Positions 52,314 to 62,100 of a stretch of 64,000 nucleotides of DNA are shown here, one piece after another. Below the pieces are notes generated by a model. That model ran no database searches. It was not told the DNA's origin and saw nothing but the letters and a program-made list of their open reading frames with translations. A program made the position numbers and the translations under genes. Source of the stretch: Nitzschia sp. DOCU1 (Eukaryota > Bacillariophyta > Bacillariophyceae > Bacillariales > Bacillariaceae); contig OX595985.1 of NCBI GenBank assembly GCA_951394045.1, positions 5,642,001-5,706,000 of the forward strand. Reading direction: 5' to 3'. How positions within the stretch are numbered: position 1 is the first letter of the stretch; the number at the start of each line of letters is the position of its first letter.

Positions 52314-53235
52314 TTATGTCACTTGGTTGGAGGAGTCTCCCTGGTTCTTTTGAGGGAATCCATCATCGAACATCTCACGTGGCATCATGATGCCCATCGC
52401 TCGAGCATCTGGTCGGAACTCGTCGATGAAATCGCGTTGACTAAAGATGTCAGCAAATAGATGCATGTCTTCCGACATCTTGCCGCTGCCTCCGATCAAA
52501 GCTCGTGGTGCAGTGTTGCGATCTGTGTAGTTCGTATGGCAGAAAGAGTCCGTCCCTCCTACCCCAAATGGATCCATGTAAGTGGAAGAAGTCGAAGCAG
52601 GCTGGCAGTTTACCTCCTTCTGCAACTGAAACGCCTCCTTCGGAATGGTATTCAGGTTTCCGAACAGGGGGTTCTTCAACGGGAACATTTGATCCATGCC
52701 AAACAGAGCCATGTTGCTACCCTCATTAAGGCGGTTGCGCTCGGAAGGCATGGATTCCATAAGACCAATAGGAGCTGGGGTGCAGCTCTTCTCGTCGTCG
52801 TCGTTTTGCTTGCCATCGGGGACAGGCGCCCGCTTAAGCAACATGCATAACTCAGGGATTCCCTGAACGAAAGAAGGATGGAAGTATCCACCTCGATTCT
52901 TCCCTGTACCGATGCGCTTCCATCCATAGATGTTAACTGTATTATAAGAAGCAGGTATCACCATGTTAGATTGTGCTTTGCCTAACGCCGCGCCCACGCA
53001 ATGCAGCCTACAATGCAAGGAACTTACGTTGCCTCTGGAAGCTCTTCAGTTTGGTTTGCTTGAAGTACTTCGGCATGATGGTAGCAACAAAGACTTCAGG
53101 ATTCCAGACTCGGAACGAATTGCCCCCTTCTTGCCAGGAAACAATATTAGCGTACCCCCGCCTTTCAGCATTCTCAAGCAAGTTGTGAAGCTTAGCTGGG
53201 AAGAAGTTAGTTGGGGTTTTCTTTTTCGACGGCAT
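52314..53235 (-). CDS. Heat-shock-factor-type transcription factor
   Basis: Exon 1 53235-53028, intron 53027-52937 (GTAAGT...ACAG, 91 bp), exon 2 52936-52314; 276 residues. HSF DNA-binding domain at about 8-100: F-P-A-K-L-H-N-L-L-E, I-V-S-W, S-F-R-V-W-N-P-E-V-F, P-K-Y-F-K-Q-T-K-L-K-S-F-Q-R-Q (recognition helix), L-N-I-Y-G-W-K-R-I (across the splice), G-G-Y-F-H-P-S-F and L-C. A basic N-terminus (S-K-K-K) may aid nuclear import. After the domain come an acidic/Met-rich region and a short tail; no clear heptad oligomerisation region, as in many short diatom HSFs. Splice sites and domain are intact, so it looks functional. It lies wholly inside the TIR element. Confidence 0.88.
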
Positions 53236-53314
53236 GTTGAATGGCTTTTCCTGAGATAATTCTCGAAGTCAAATTTATGATCTCCAGATTGCACTTCACA
53301 ATTTTCGGTCAGCG

Positions 53315-53686
53315 CTACAACTTTCTGTGATGATTCGTTTGGCCCAAGGGAAATCGCGCCGATGTCTTGTGCATCTCATGCATGATGGAAGAGTTGATTC
53401 CCCGACGTGGGGGGCGGTGCAACGCCATAAAACTCAACAAGTCCCCGGCATAAAAATTCAGGGGAAAGTTGAGAATCAAAAAGCTCAAACCCAGGCCATA
53501 TCCCAAGACGGAAACATCATTTGGCAAGGCCAATACACCCACACCCAAACAATCGGCTGTCAACAAGGCGACACCTTGCCACAAGACTAGTTTATTGTTG
53601 GACGACTCGATGGTAGTAGCAGCGGGTTCGCCGTCCTGTCCGTCGTGGTGGTCGCGGGGTTCATACGAGGGAACTGCTTGCATCAT
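53315..53686 (-). pseudogene. AAAP amino-acid transporter, N-terminal fragment
   Basis: From ATG 53686: about 32 polar residues, then G-V-A-L-L-T-A-D-C-L-G-V-G-V-L-A-L-P (first membrane segment of amino-acid/auxin permeases) and a second segment L-G-L-S-F-L-I-L-N-F-P-L-N-F-Y-A-G. It then runs into unrelated residues and stops. Full transporters have 10-11 segments, so only the 5' end was captured or kept. Confidence 0.75.
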
Positions 53687-53882
53687 CGTTGCTAATTTGA
53701 CGAGAGCGGCCGGGAATCGATCAAATCCTTATGTCATGATGATGATATCTTAGCTGGCAGTGGTAGTGGTAGTGGGTTGTCGATAAAAGTGCAACGAAAA
53801 ATGGAAATAGGAGTTTTGACAAAAGGATACGCGCGCGTGGAGTACACGACACTCGCACATATGCTCTCGCTATTTTACTACC

Positions 53883-54050
53883 ATGGCGAAATCATGGCGA
53901 AATCATGGCGAAATCATGGCGAAATCATGACGAAATCATGACGAAATCATGACGAAATCGTGAGGAAATCGTGACGAAATCGTGACGAAATCTTGACGAG
54001 ATCGTGACGAAATCGTGACGAAATCTTGACAGAACTGTGACGAGGTTTTG
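53883..54050. repeat. Right subterminal 11-bp repeats
   Basis: About fourteen copies of atggcgaaatc / atgacgaaatc / gtgacgaaatc. Same unit and strand sense as the left array, longer. Confidence 0.88.
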
Positions 54051-54240
54051 AGGAGAACCCGAGTGCCGGAAAGAACAAGATAAGTGGGGGCTTCCGCTGG
54101 CTTCCGCTATCGATTTCATGAACCAATATAAATATAAAATATCAATCACCAGTCAACCCACATTGGTATTGCCAACTCCGACCCAGCAGGCATATGAAAT
54201 AATGCCCGGCCGGCGCGAGTTAGCCGTACTAACGCATGGG

Positions 54241-56163
54241 CCTGGTAACTCTAGTAGGTTATTCTTAATGCCGTACTCTACTAGTGGAATCGGGTCGTCC
54301 GCAGCCATCGTCGTAAGGGGTTCGCTAGTGATCTCCCCGTTCTCCCATTCGACCATGACATTGTACATGGAGCCTTTGTACCTTGGGTCGCTCGCAGTGA
54401 GAGGTCCCTCATGCGAGACAATACCCTTGTACTTCCAGAGAACATTCCCTTCGAGCTCTCGTTCGATGTGCCAAATGACCTGGTCGTACGTCATCAGCTC
54501 CTCCTTTTCTGATTGGCCGATGTGGAGCTTGAACATGACTGGCTTCTGTTCGTGCTCGAGGTCATAGTGATGACGGTCGATGGAGTCGACGACTTCGGTA
54601 ACGGTCGCCCGATGGACCTCCCCGTTCTCGTCCTTGTCGAGCAGGAATGACCGTCCGATAAAGTCCGCGTAGTCGATAAGCGACAACGACGGCTTCGCGG
54701 CGTCGGCCTCGACGGCGTGACCGTTGTTGGGACCACGGTTGGACTCATCGGACCTAGATCTAACTACTTGCTCTGGTCCCCTAGCCGTGTCGTCGGCGCG
54801 TATATTGGGGGCTAGAGGGTCTTCAGCAGATCTAACTAAGGATCTATCAATTACCTTAAGAGTATCGTCCGTTAGTATACGATACGTCATGGCGTGTCCT
54901 ACATTGTCCGCGATCCCCACGAATCGTCCGCGGGCCTCCCGGCTCTCGGACGGGAAGGCAGGCTCGTTCACGGCGTAGTAGACGGGCTCGTAGAAGCGGA
55001 AGCGTAGGAGCGGGCTAATGTCAGGGGTGACTCCTGTGAGCAGGCGCATCGGGATGTTCCATCCGTGCCCCTTACACGCCGTGTGGTTGAGGACGAAGCA
55101 GACATACGTGAGTGCCAGTAGCCAACAGTACGCCGGGGCGCCGGTCCTGTCCAATACCGTATTGGTAAGTCGTTTGACGGTTTGGTACCTACGCTCGGCC
55201 GCGTTCTGCTGCTGCTGGTGCGGTTCACTCTGCCAGTCCTGAGTACACACGGCTCTAAGTATGTCCTTAACGCCCTGACTAGTCTCTAAGTTAGCTGAGT
55301 CACTAATCAGTTTGGTCGGCGCGCCGCGAATGCGAATGATGTCCGCGAGGACCTTCTTGAACTGTCGCTCGTTGCGAAGCGGGAACACATCACATACGCC
55401 CGTGTCAATGCCGACGAAGAACTGTGCCTGTGTGGCGCCATTATCAACAGCTGGCGTGTCGGAATAGACGGTATCCGTTGCCACCGGTTCTTCTCGTCTA
55501 CGTACATTCAAAGCGGGAAACGGGGATTTAAAAGTACGCTTTAAATGTGTACCTACTGGCATTCGAGCATACTGGGTTGAGTTCCGGAAGGTATGTTTAA
55601 CGACCTCGGAAGGCAACCATGCGAAGAGAGGCCTTTTGCTCTCATAGTCGGGTTCTTCGGGCTTCACTGCGCGACCACCGGACTTATTGGCTTCAACGTC
55701 TGGATCGCCAGTGTCCGGGTGCGGAGGTTTCGCGGCTTCGGGTTCTGGATCTCCCGGGCCCTCGGAGTCGTCGAAGGGCTCATGTGTATCGACGTACATG
55801 AGGTGGTCTGGGAGAGGTGCCTTATCAATGATAGTGTAGTCCCGGTAGAGGTTGGCTGCGGATACTACATAACGATTGGAGAACTCACGCAGCAGGGCGT
55901 CCTCGTGGAGTATAGCAGTTGAGATAACGTAATAGTCTTCGTCTACGTAGTTACCATACTCGTCGAAACCGTCATGGATGGCATGCTCGGCCGTTGACTT
56001 CACACATGGACGCGTGTCGTCCGGGTCCTCCCCGTCATTGTCTAGGACGGTGGGGTCCCAGTCGACGTCGCTAGTCATGGACTGATGACGTGTGGGAGCG
56101 TTGCCAGCTCGGTATCACTGGGCGGGCGCAGGTGGACGTACGGCAGACCGTTGCGTAGACTAA
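54241..56163 (-). pseudogene. Copia T, integrase part of polyprotein
   Basis: Open from 56078 to the insertion edge, with integrase residues S-D-S-A-N and N-A-A-E-R-R-Y, ending at E-L-P-G. A 4-bp insertion near 56080 (catcagtccatgac versus catcatgac) breaks the frame upstream. The reading continues in 50251-48989 as W-K-R-F-R-N. Confidence 0.85.
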
Positions 56164-56310
56164 GAGGCCAGGATAACAGCGCGCGCAAAGCGTCCAGCAG
56201 TGCGTCCAGCGTCCAGCGTCCAGCACAATATCCGGGTTCCCCCGTCCAGCTGGACGCTTTTCATGCGTCCATGGACGCTCGAGCCAGCCAGCCGTCCAGC
56301 ACGCTGTAGA
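56164..56310. repeat. Harbinger left subterminal gtccagc repeats
   Basis: cgtccagc recurs at about 56189, 56199, 56208, 56214, 56246 and 56285; counterparts at the right end (58635-58680) are inverted. Likely transposase-binding sites (inference). Confidence 0.7.
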
Positions 56311-56533
56311 ATTCTACGGCCCCTGGTAGCGCAGCAGGGTGTCCAGCATCAAAAAATATTGCGGCGCGCCTCAATTTGGAGGCATATTTGACCATTCGAC
56401 AGAATATCGCAGCATTGGTGGCAATTCCCGATGATGGATGCTCTTCTGTTATCGCAAGAGGTGCACCATGATCGTCATTCAACGGATCATTACTTCTGTA
56501 TCAACATTCAACGTAACACTCCTACTACTAGAG

Positions 56534-57297
56534 CATGACATTTCCTTCGTTCCCTCTTCTCCCTACCGGGGACTCCTCAGATGATGATGAATCCTCTCGT
56601 CTACCGACGCCGCCGTCGCTGCCGTCGTTGCCAGTCATCAACCAGCGCCCAGCCCACTCCAAGTGGCGACAGCCATGTTGCATCCACCTCCTCCTCGTCT
56701 GATCAGACAAGCTCTACCAGTGATGAAGTTGAATGTCTGCAGGTCAGTTTGCCTGTCAAAGAAAGTGTCCTCGCAAATGCCACCATCGAGGACATTGTGG
56801 TCTCGGCAGGCCCCTCGAATCCAATCAAGAAGCCAAAGAAAGGGGCGCCTCCGAATTCAGAGCCTTGTACCAGACTTCAAAGCATCATGGATATCCCTAT
56901 ACTTGACTTGTCTGTGGATGACCTACGACCTTTTGTAAGCTCCATACAAATTAAAAGTGGGCGGCGCATGACAAAACTTGCATTGTGCCAGGCGATTGTG
57001 GAACGCAAGACTCGATACGAGCAAGACAAGGCCTCTGGCAAGGAGAATGAGAAGAAGGTTCCAGCTACAAAGAAGGGGAAGATTGCTAGCAACCGGGTCA
57101 TCATCAAACCCCGGTACTTCATCTCCATCTTCTTCTTCATATACAGTGGCCGCATCCCATTGGTTGTTGCGGTCAATATTATGTTGGGGTCGTTGTACCT
57201 CGTATTCTTCAATCTTTTGCAACATTTTGTCGCGCCGCTCTTTCCCTGCCTGTTGGTGGGTAGTATTGGTTCTATTAGTATTTCGTTGAGGCAGTGA
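56534..57297 (+). CDS. Second Harbinger ORF, possible frameshift
   Basis: Frame from 56581 gives 238 residues: Ser/Pro-rich N-terminus, I-P-I-L-D-L-S-V-D-D-L-R-P-F and M-T-K-L-A-L-C-Q-A-I-V-E-R-K (a SAP-like helix pair), and a Lys-rich stretch. From ATG 56534 a different frame gives acidic S-S-D-D-D-E-S-S, more like a true start, so a frame break near 56660 is possible. Harbinger elements normally encode a second DNA-binding protein that partners the transposase. No Myb repeat seen. It overlaps the transposase 3' end. Confidence 0.5.
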
Positions 57298-58431
57298 TTC
57301 CAAATACCCCCAGTTGTTGTTGGGGCCTTCAAGTAAAGGTGTGGCATTGATTGCCTCGTGATCCCCACTTCGTATATTGTTGTAGTTTAGACCGTCATAG
57401 TCGATGATAAAGTTGTGTAGGCGTGCAGCGACTTTACAAATCTGGATATTCTTCTCTAAAGAGAAATCAAGGTTGCGACGGAAGATACGCCACTTTGTCG
57501 TAAAAAGACCAAAGGTCATCTCCACTCGTATGCGTAGCTGACTCAGATAGTAGTTGAAAGTACGTTTGAGTGGCTCAAATTTTTCAGCGCCGCTGAATGG
57601 GATCATCATGGTATCACTCAGTGGGTACGCGTTATCCCCACCCAAGAAAACGTCACTGGGCAGATTGTTTAGCCAAGTATTCAATCTTTCGCACCGCATG
57701 AACGCCCTGGCATCATTGCATTTGCCAGGAGCGACAACACAGAAATATAAAAAGCGAAGGTTGGCATCACACACGCATTGAACATTTAGACCATAGCGTT
57801 GATAATGGCCACTGTAATAGTCGCCTTGATTGTCCACGTTAGCAGGCATTTCCGTACAGCATAGCCACCCATCAATAGCACCCACGAACCCATAAAAGAT
57901 GTCTCCTGCGGACGAGTGCTCGAGCCACTCATTCATGCATTTAGACAGTTCCTCGTCTGTTGTAGGGAGCCGGATCTCCAGTTCTGGCGATGCCATGGTG
58001 GCATGAAGGAAGAGCTGCACAATTCGCTCTACCGACTTGATACTCAATCCATAAATGTCGGCAATCGACTTCGGATATTCTCCGCCAAGAAATCGCAATC
58101 CTGAGCCAACGACCAGCTCAGGGTAGATAGGATCATTGCCTCGCGTCGAGGCTTTTGATTTTATAACATCAATTGTGATATCCCTTGCTAAGAGGATAAC
58201 AAGCCGGTCAAAACCCTCTTCAGAAACATTGTAGCGAGTTCCAAAGCCATCTGTATGACGTAGCATTTCTAGATGGTCCTCCCAAGTAATGCGTTTGAAC
58301 TTATACTTGACGTTGCGTTCGTTCTTTCGTTGTCGAACAAACCACATGCGAACTTGTGCGACCTCTTCATCATCTTGGTCCCCCAGTTCACCGTATTTAA
58401 GGGAATGGACAATGCCTTTGTTAAATACCAT
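56923..58431 (-). CDS. PIF/Harbinger transposase (DDE_Tnp_4 type)
   Basis: 502 residues from ATG 58431; the frame extends further upstream but only with a TTG. Catalytic acids: F-V-G-A-I-D-G-W (Asp 1), L-G-G-D-N-A-Y-P-L (Asp 2) and R-I-R-V-E-M-T-F-G (Glu). Before them a helix-turn-helix (S-I-A-D-I-Y-G-L-S-I-K-S-V). The C-terminus after the acidic E-E-E-D-G-D-E-V-P-G-F is antisense to the convergent ORF and becomes hydrophobic and Cys-rich, unlike the family; the original stop may have been lost. All catalytic residues are present. Confidence 0.9.
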   Translation of the reverse strand: MVFNKGIVHSLKYGELGDQDDEEVAQVRMWFVRQRKNERNVKYKFKRITWEDHLEMLRHTDGFGTRYNVSEEGFDRLVILLARDITIDVIKSKASTRGNDPIYPELVVGSGLRFLGGEYPKSIADIYGLSIKSVERIVQLFLHATMASPELEIRLPTTDEELSKCMNEWLEHSSAGDIFYGFVGAIDGWLCCTEMPANVDNQGDYYSGHYQRYGLNVQCVCDANLRFLYFCVVAPGKCNDARAFMRCERLNTWLNNLPSDVFLGGDNAYPLSDTMMIPFSGAEKFEPLKRTFNYYLSQLRIRVEMTFGLFTTKWRIFRRNLDFSLEKNIQICKVAARLHNFIIDYDGLNYNNIRSGDHEAINATPLLEGPNNNWGYLESLPQRNTNRTNTTHQQAGKERRDKMLQKIEEYEVQRPQHNIDRNNQWDAATVYEEEDGDEVPGFDDDPVASNLPLLCSWNLLLILLARGLVLLVSSLAFHNRLAQCKFCHAPPTFNLYGAYKRS

Positions 58432-58719
58432 GGTGGGATAGGAGAGCAAGAGGGAGAATAGTCTATTTAATAATAGCAATGCAACTCGTCAACTACACCG
58501 TCGGCAGTAAGTTTTGGTGAAATGGGCATTTCGGCCGTATCAATCCGATTGATCGAATGAGTGTGCGCAGTGTGCGCGCGCTGGGCAGGACAGGTGGTGG
58601 CGCGGGCGGTGATATCCAAAAGCGCGCTGGCGTCCTCCAGCACAGCTGGACGCTGGACGGAAAATCGCGCGCTGGACGGCAAAAACCGCCTGTTATCCTG
58701 GGCTCTAATCGGAATGGCG

Positions 58720-59013
58720 TGACAAGAATCCGGCAGGAACTCTTAAGAAACGCGACGGCAAACGCGACGACAATCAACAGATGTGGCGGCGCTTGCTCAA
58801 CTATGCTGACGATTCTCCACAAACGACCAGGGAGAACCAGCAACAACTACAACTATGCCTCTCTACGCTAGAGGCGCTCGGTATACTTAGCTTTTGGGGT
58901 GAAATGGGTGACAATACGTTCACGTAAGTGATTCTAAATATTGTGGGTTATCTACGTCTGCCGCCGACGGCGGTCACTCATCTTCGAGCATCATTCCTCG
59001 TGTCATGCGCGCA
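58720..59013 (-). repeat. Copia D 3' LTR
   Basis: tgacaagaatccggcagg at the left, tgtcatgcgcgca at the right. One base shorter than the A copies. Confidence 0.82.
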
Positions 59014-59107
59014 TGCGCGCGTCGTCCGACCACTCGGAGCGAAAGACTAACTTGACTAACACACTACTGACGTCACGCGCGGACCGTCCGTCCGTCGCTC
59101 GTCTACC

Positions 59108-62100
59108 TTATTTTCTATCACTCCCCTCTTTCGCGCTCGGGGTGGTGCCCTCCTTTCCGTCTTCCTCCAAATCTTCTTCCTCTTCCTCTTCTTCCTCAAA
59201 TTCTACTTCTCCCATATTGGCGACGTCACCAGCGAAGAACATAAGTGGCTTGAGCTGTGCCCATATCTGCTGGTATCCCCAATGCTTAGAGAGGATGTTG
59301 GCGGGGTTCTCAGGCCCAGGCATGTGATAAAAGCCGACTATGCCCGCTGCAATAGCCTCGCAAACGCGATGGAAGCTAAGTGCAGTGTGCCGTTTATGTA
59401 GCTTGGCATGGGGCTTAGCAGAACTGTTAACCACCGACTCGTTGTCACCGAACATGTAGCTCTTACCAAGAATTGGGACACCTAAATAACGCAACGTGTT
59501 ACGTAGGTCCATTACTTGTTCTACACATGTTCTCGCGGCGACGAACTCCGATCCGTAGGTCGCTGTCTCGACGGTCGCTTGGCGTTTGGAGAACCAATCG
59601 ATCGGAGTGGCGTTAAGGAAGTGGAGTATCCCAGTGACCGAACGACCAGTTAGCATGTCGTGGTACAAGTTCGCGTCTACGTAGTGGGTCAATAGGACAT
59701 AGTTCCCGAGGGGTTCGGGGGCGTCATAGGGAATCATCTCTTCGATGTCTCCGTAGACGGACGTCGTCCAATCGTACTCTACCTCTGGTATTCCCGAGTA
59801 GTCATGCATATGTGTGCGGATGCGGATGCACGCGTCGGACATGTTCGCGAGGTACACAACGACACGCTTCGCCCTATCCAAGTGCCCGATCCGGGGAAGC
59901 GCACGGAAGCGCGACAGGGTCATAACGGCCGTCGTGACGTCGATGCGCCCGAGGGACACAGCCCACTGTAGAGAACCTACGACAGACTGGTAGTCCTTAG
60001 TTTCCTTATCGTTACATAGGCGAGTAGTGTCGAGCTCAGCATGGTCATTCTTCTCAAGCGGGGAACGTACGCGACGCTTCGGCATGTGCCCGAAGAGGTC
60101 CTTGTACGTATCGACCATGCGCGAGATGTACTTCTTGGGCTTGAGGCACAGTATGCCATCGGAATCGCGGACAAAATCGCATCCGAGATGGAAGCTTATA
60201 GGCCCAGTTCCCTTCAACTTGAACTTGTAGGTCTCCATTAGTCGTTCAGTGAAGGACTTAGGGTCCAGCATCGCCATCGCGAGGTCGTCTACATATACCC
60301 CTATGTACTCGTAGACGTCACCGCTCTTCCGCATCCATATGTCCGGTTCCGCCTTACATGGAAAGAACCCTTCGTTTCGGAGACACTCGGCGAATCTTTC
60401 GTGCCATCGTAATCCGCTGGTCCTGAGTCCATATAAGGCCTTCTTGATGACCAATATATGCCCTTCAACTTCGGGTCCGAATTCGGGTCCCGCTAGAATG
60501 CAGACACGTTCTTTGGTCTTGGCCTCTAAGTAAGCATTACCTATGTCAGTAGCCCAGAGTTGAAGTCCGTTAAGCTCGGAGAGGAACGTGATCATACGAA
60601 TCCCTCTCAACGAGACCACTCCAGAGTACACACTGTCTACAGGTATGTCCGTCAGGTGTCCGTCGGCGACAAGCCGGGCCTTGTGTCGTCCATCGTGCTT
60701 CACGTCGAAGACAAGGTGTACACGAATCTTCTTATAACCGGTCGGTACTACCTTACCTACGTCCTGAAAGGTCTGGTATTCGTCCAACTGTGCGAGCTCT
60801 AATTTAGTAGCGTCTGCCCACTTCGAGTTCCGGTTCATCTTGTCAAGCCAGACGGCTTCCTTGTAGTTCCGTGGAATCTGGAGCCCGTACTTGTACTTAG
60901 GGGCGTTGTTGAACGAACGGAGTTTCGCTTGGTTCGCCATACGGTAGAGTTTCTTCTGCCGCTTAGCGAGGTTGCGAAAACGCTTCCAACCTGGTAACTC
61001 TAGTAGGTTATTCTTAATGCCGTACTCTACTAGGGGAATCGGGTCGTCGGCAGCCATCGTCGTCAGGGGTTCGCTAGTAATCTCCCCGTTCTCCCATTCG
61101 ACCATGACGTTGTACATAGAGCCCTTGTACCTCGGGTCGCTCGCCGTGAGAGGTCCCTCGTGTGATACAATACCCTTGTACTTCCAGAGAACATTCCCTT
61201 CGAGTTCTCGCTCGATGTGCGAGATGACCTGGTCATACGTCATCAGCTCCTCCTTCTCTGATTGGCCGATGCGGAGCTTGAACATGACCGGCTTCTGTTC
61301 GTGCCCGAGGTCATAGTGATGGCGGTCGATGGAGTCGACGACTTCGGTAACGGTCGCCCGATGGACCTCCCCGTTCTCGTCCTTGTCGAGCAGGAACGAC
61401 CGTCCGATAAAGTCCGTGTAGTCGATAAGCGACAACGACGGCTTCGCGGCGTCGGCCTCGGCGGCGTGACCGTCGTCGGGACCACGGTCGGACTCATCAG
61501 ACCTAGACCTAACTACTTGCTCTGGTCCCTTAGCCGCGTAGTCGGCGCGTATATTGGGGGCTAGAGGGTCTTCAGCAGATCTAACTAAGGATCTATCAAT
61601 TATCTTTAGAGTATCGTCCGTTAGTATACGATACATCATGGTGTGTCCTAGGTTGTCCGCGATTCCCACGAACCGTCCACGGGCCTCCCGGCTCTCGGAT
61701 GGGAAGGCGGGCTCGTTCACGGCATAGTAGACGGGCTCGTAGAATCGGAAGCGCAGGAGCGGGCTAATGTCAGGGGTGACCCCTGTGAGCAGGCGCATCG
61801 GGATGTTCCAGCCGTGCCCCTTGCACGCCGTGTGATTGAGGACAAAGCAGACATACGTGAGTGCCAGTAGCCAACAGTACGCCGGGGCGCCGGTCCTGTC
61901 CAGTACCGTGTTGGTCAGCCGCTTGACGGTTTGGTACCTACGCTCGGCCGCGTTCTGCTGCTGCTGGTGTGGTTCACTCTGCCAGTCCTGCGTGCATACG
62001 GCTCTAAGGATGTCTTTAACGCCCTGACTAGTCTCTAAGTTAGCTGAGTCACTAATCAGTTTGGTCGGGGCGCCGCGAATGCGAATGATGTCCGCGAGGA

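Larger units (their letters stand above)
50252..54240. mobile_element. Non-autonomous DNA element carrying an HSF gene and gene fragments
   Basis: Terminal inverted repeats of about 74 bp (left from 50252 CCCCTGCGTTAGTACGGC; right, reverse, from 54240 CCCATGCGTTAGTACGGC), about 85% identical and continuing to gtcggagttggcaa. Target duplication CCTGG at 50247-50251 and 54241-54245; the empty site ccaacctggtaac is present in Copia copy D near 60990 and in A. Subterminal arrays of an 11-bp unit lie inside both ends. No transposase is present. Cargo: a complete HSF-type gene, the first part of an amino-acid transporter gene, and a small two-exon gene. TIR sequence and 5-bp duplication do not match a superfamily I know. 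Confidence 0.88.
56164..58705 (-). mobile_element. PIF/Harbinger element
   Basis: TIR left GAGGCCAGGATAACAG from 56164, right (reverse) GAGCCCAGGATAACAG from 58705. Target duplication TAA at 56161-56163 and 58706-58708; copy D near 62906 shows the empty site gactaattgg. Subterminal gtccagc heptamers (about six at the left, several as gctggac at the right). Encodes a transposase and a convergent second ORF. TWA-type 3-bp duplication and DDE domain agree on the superfamily. Confidence 0.92.
48989..58719 (-). mobile_element. Copia T: internal fragment of a third Copia, interrupted twice
   Basis: Minus-strand pieces 56161-58719 edge (taatcggaatggcg at 58706-58719), 54241-56163 and 48989-50251 join into one stretch equivalent to about 44785-47970 of Copia A. 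Interrupted by the HSF-carrying element (50252-54240) and the PIF/Harbinger element (56164-58705). Both ends abut the terminal TTGTCA of a Copia LTR: A at the left, D at the right. Confidence 0.82.

Noticed and set aside
50468..54050. CRISPR-like array from the regular gtgacgaaatc repeats
   Set aside because: Units are 11 bp and contiguous without spacers, in a eukaryotic DNA element.
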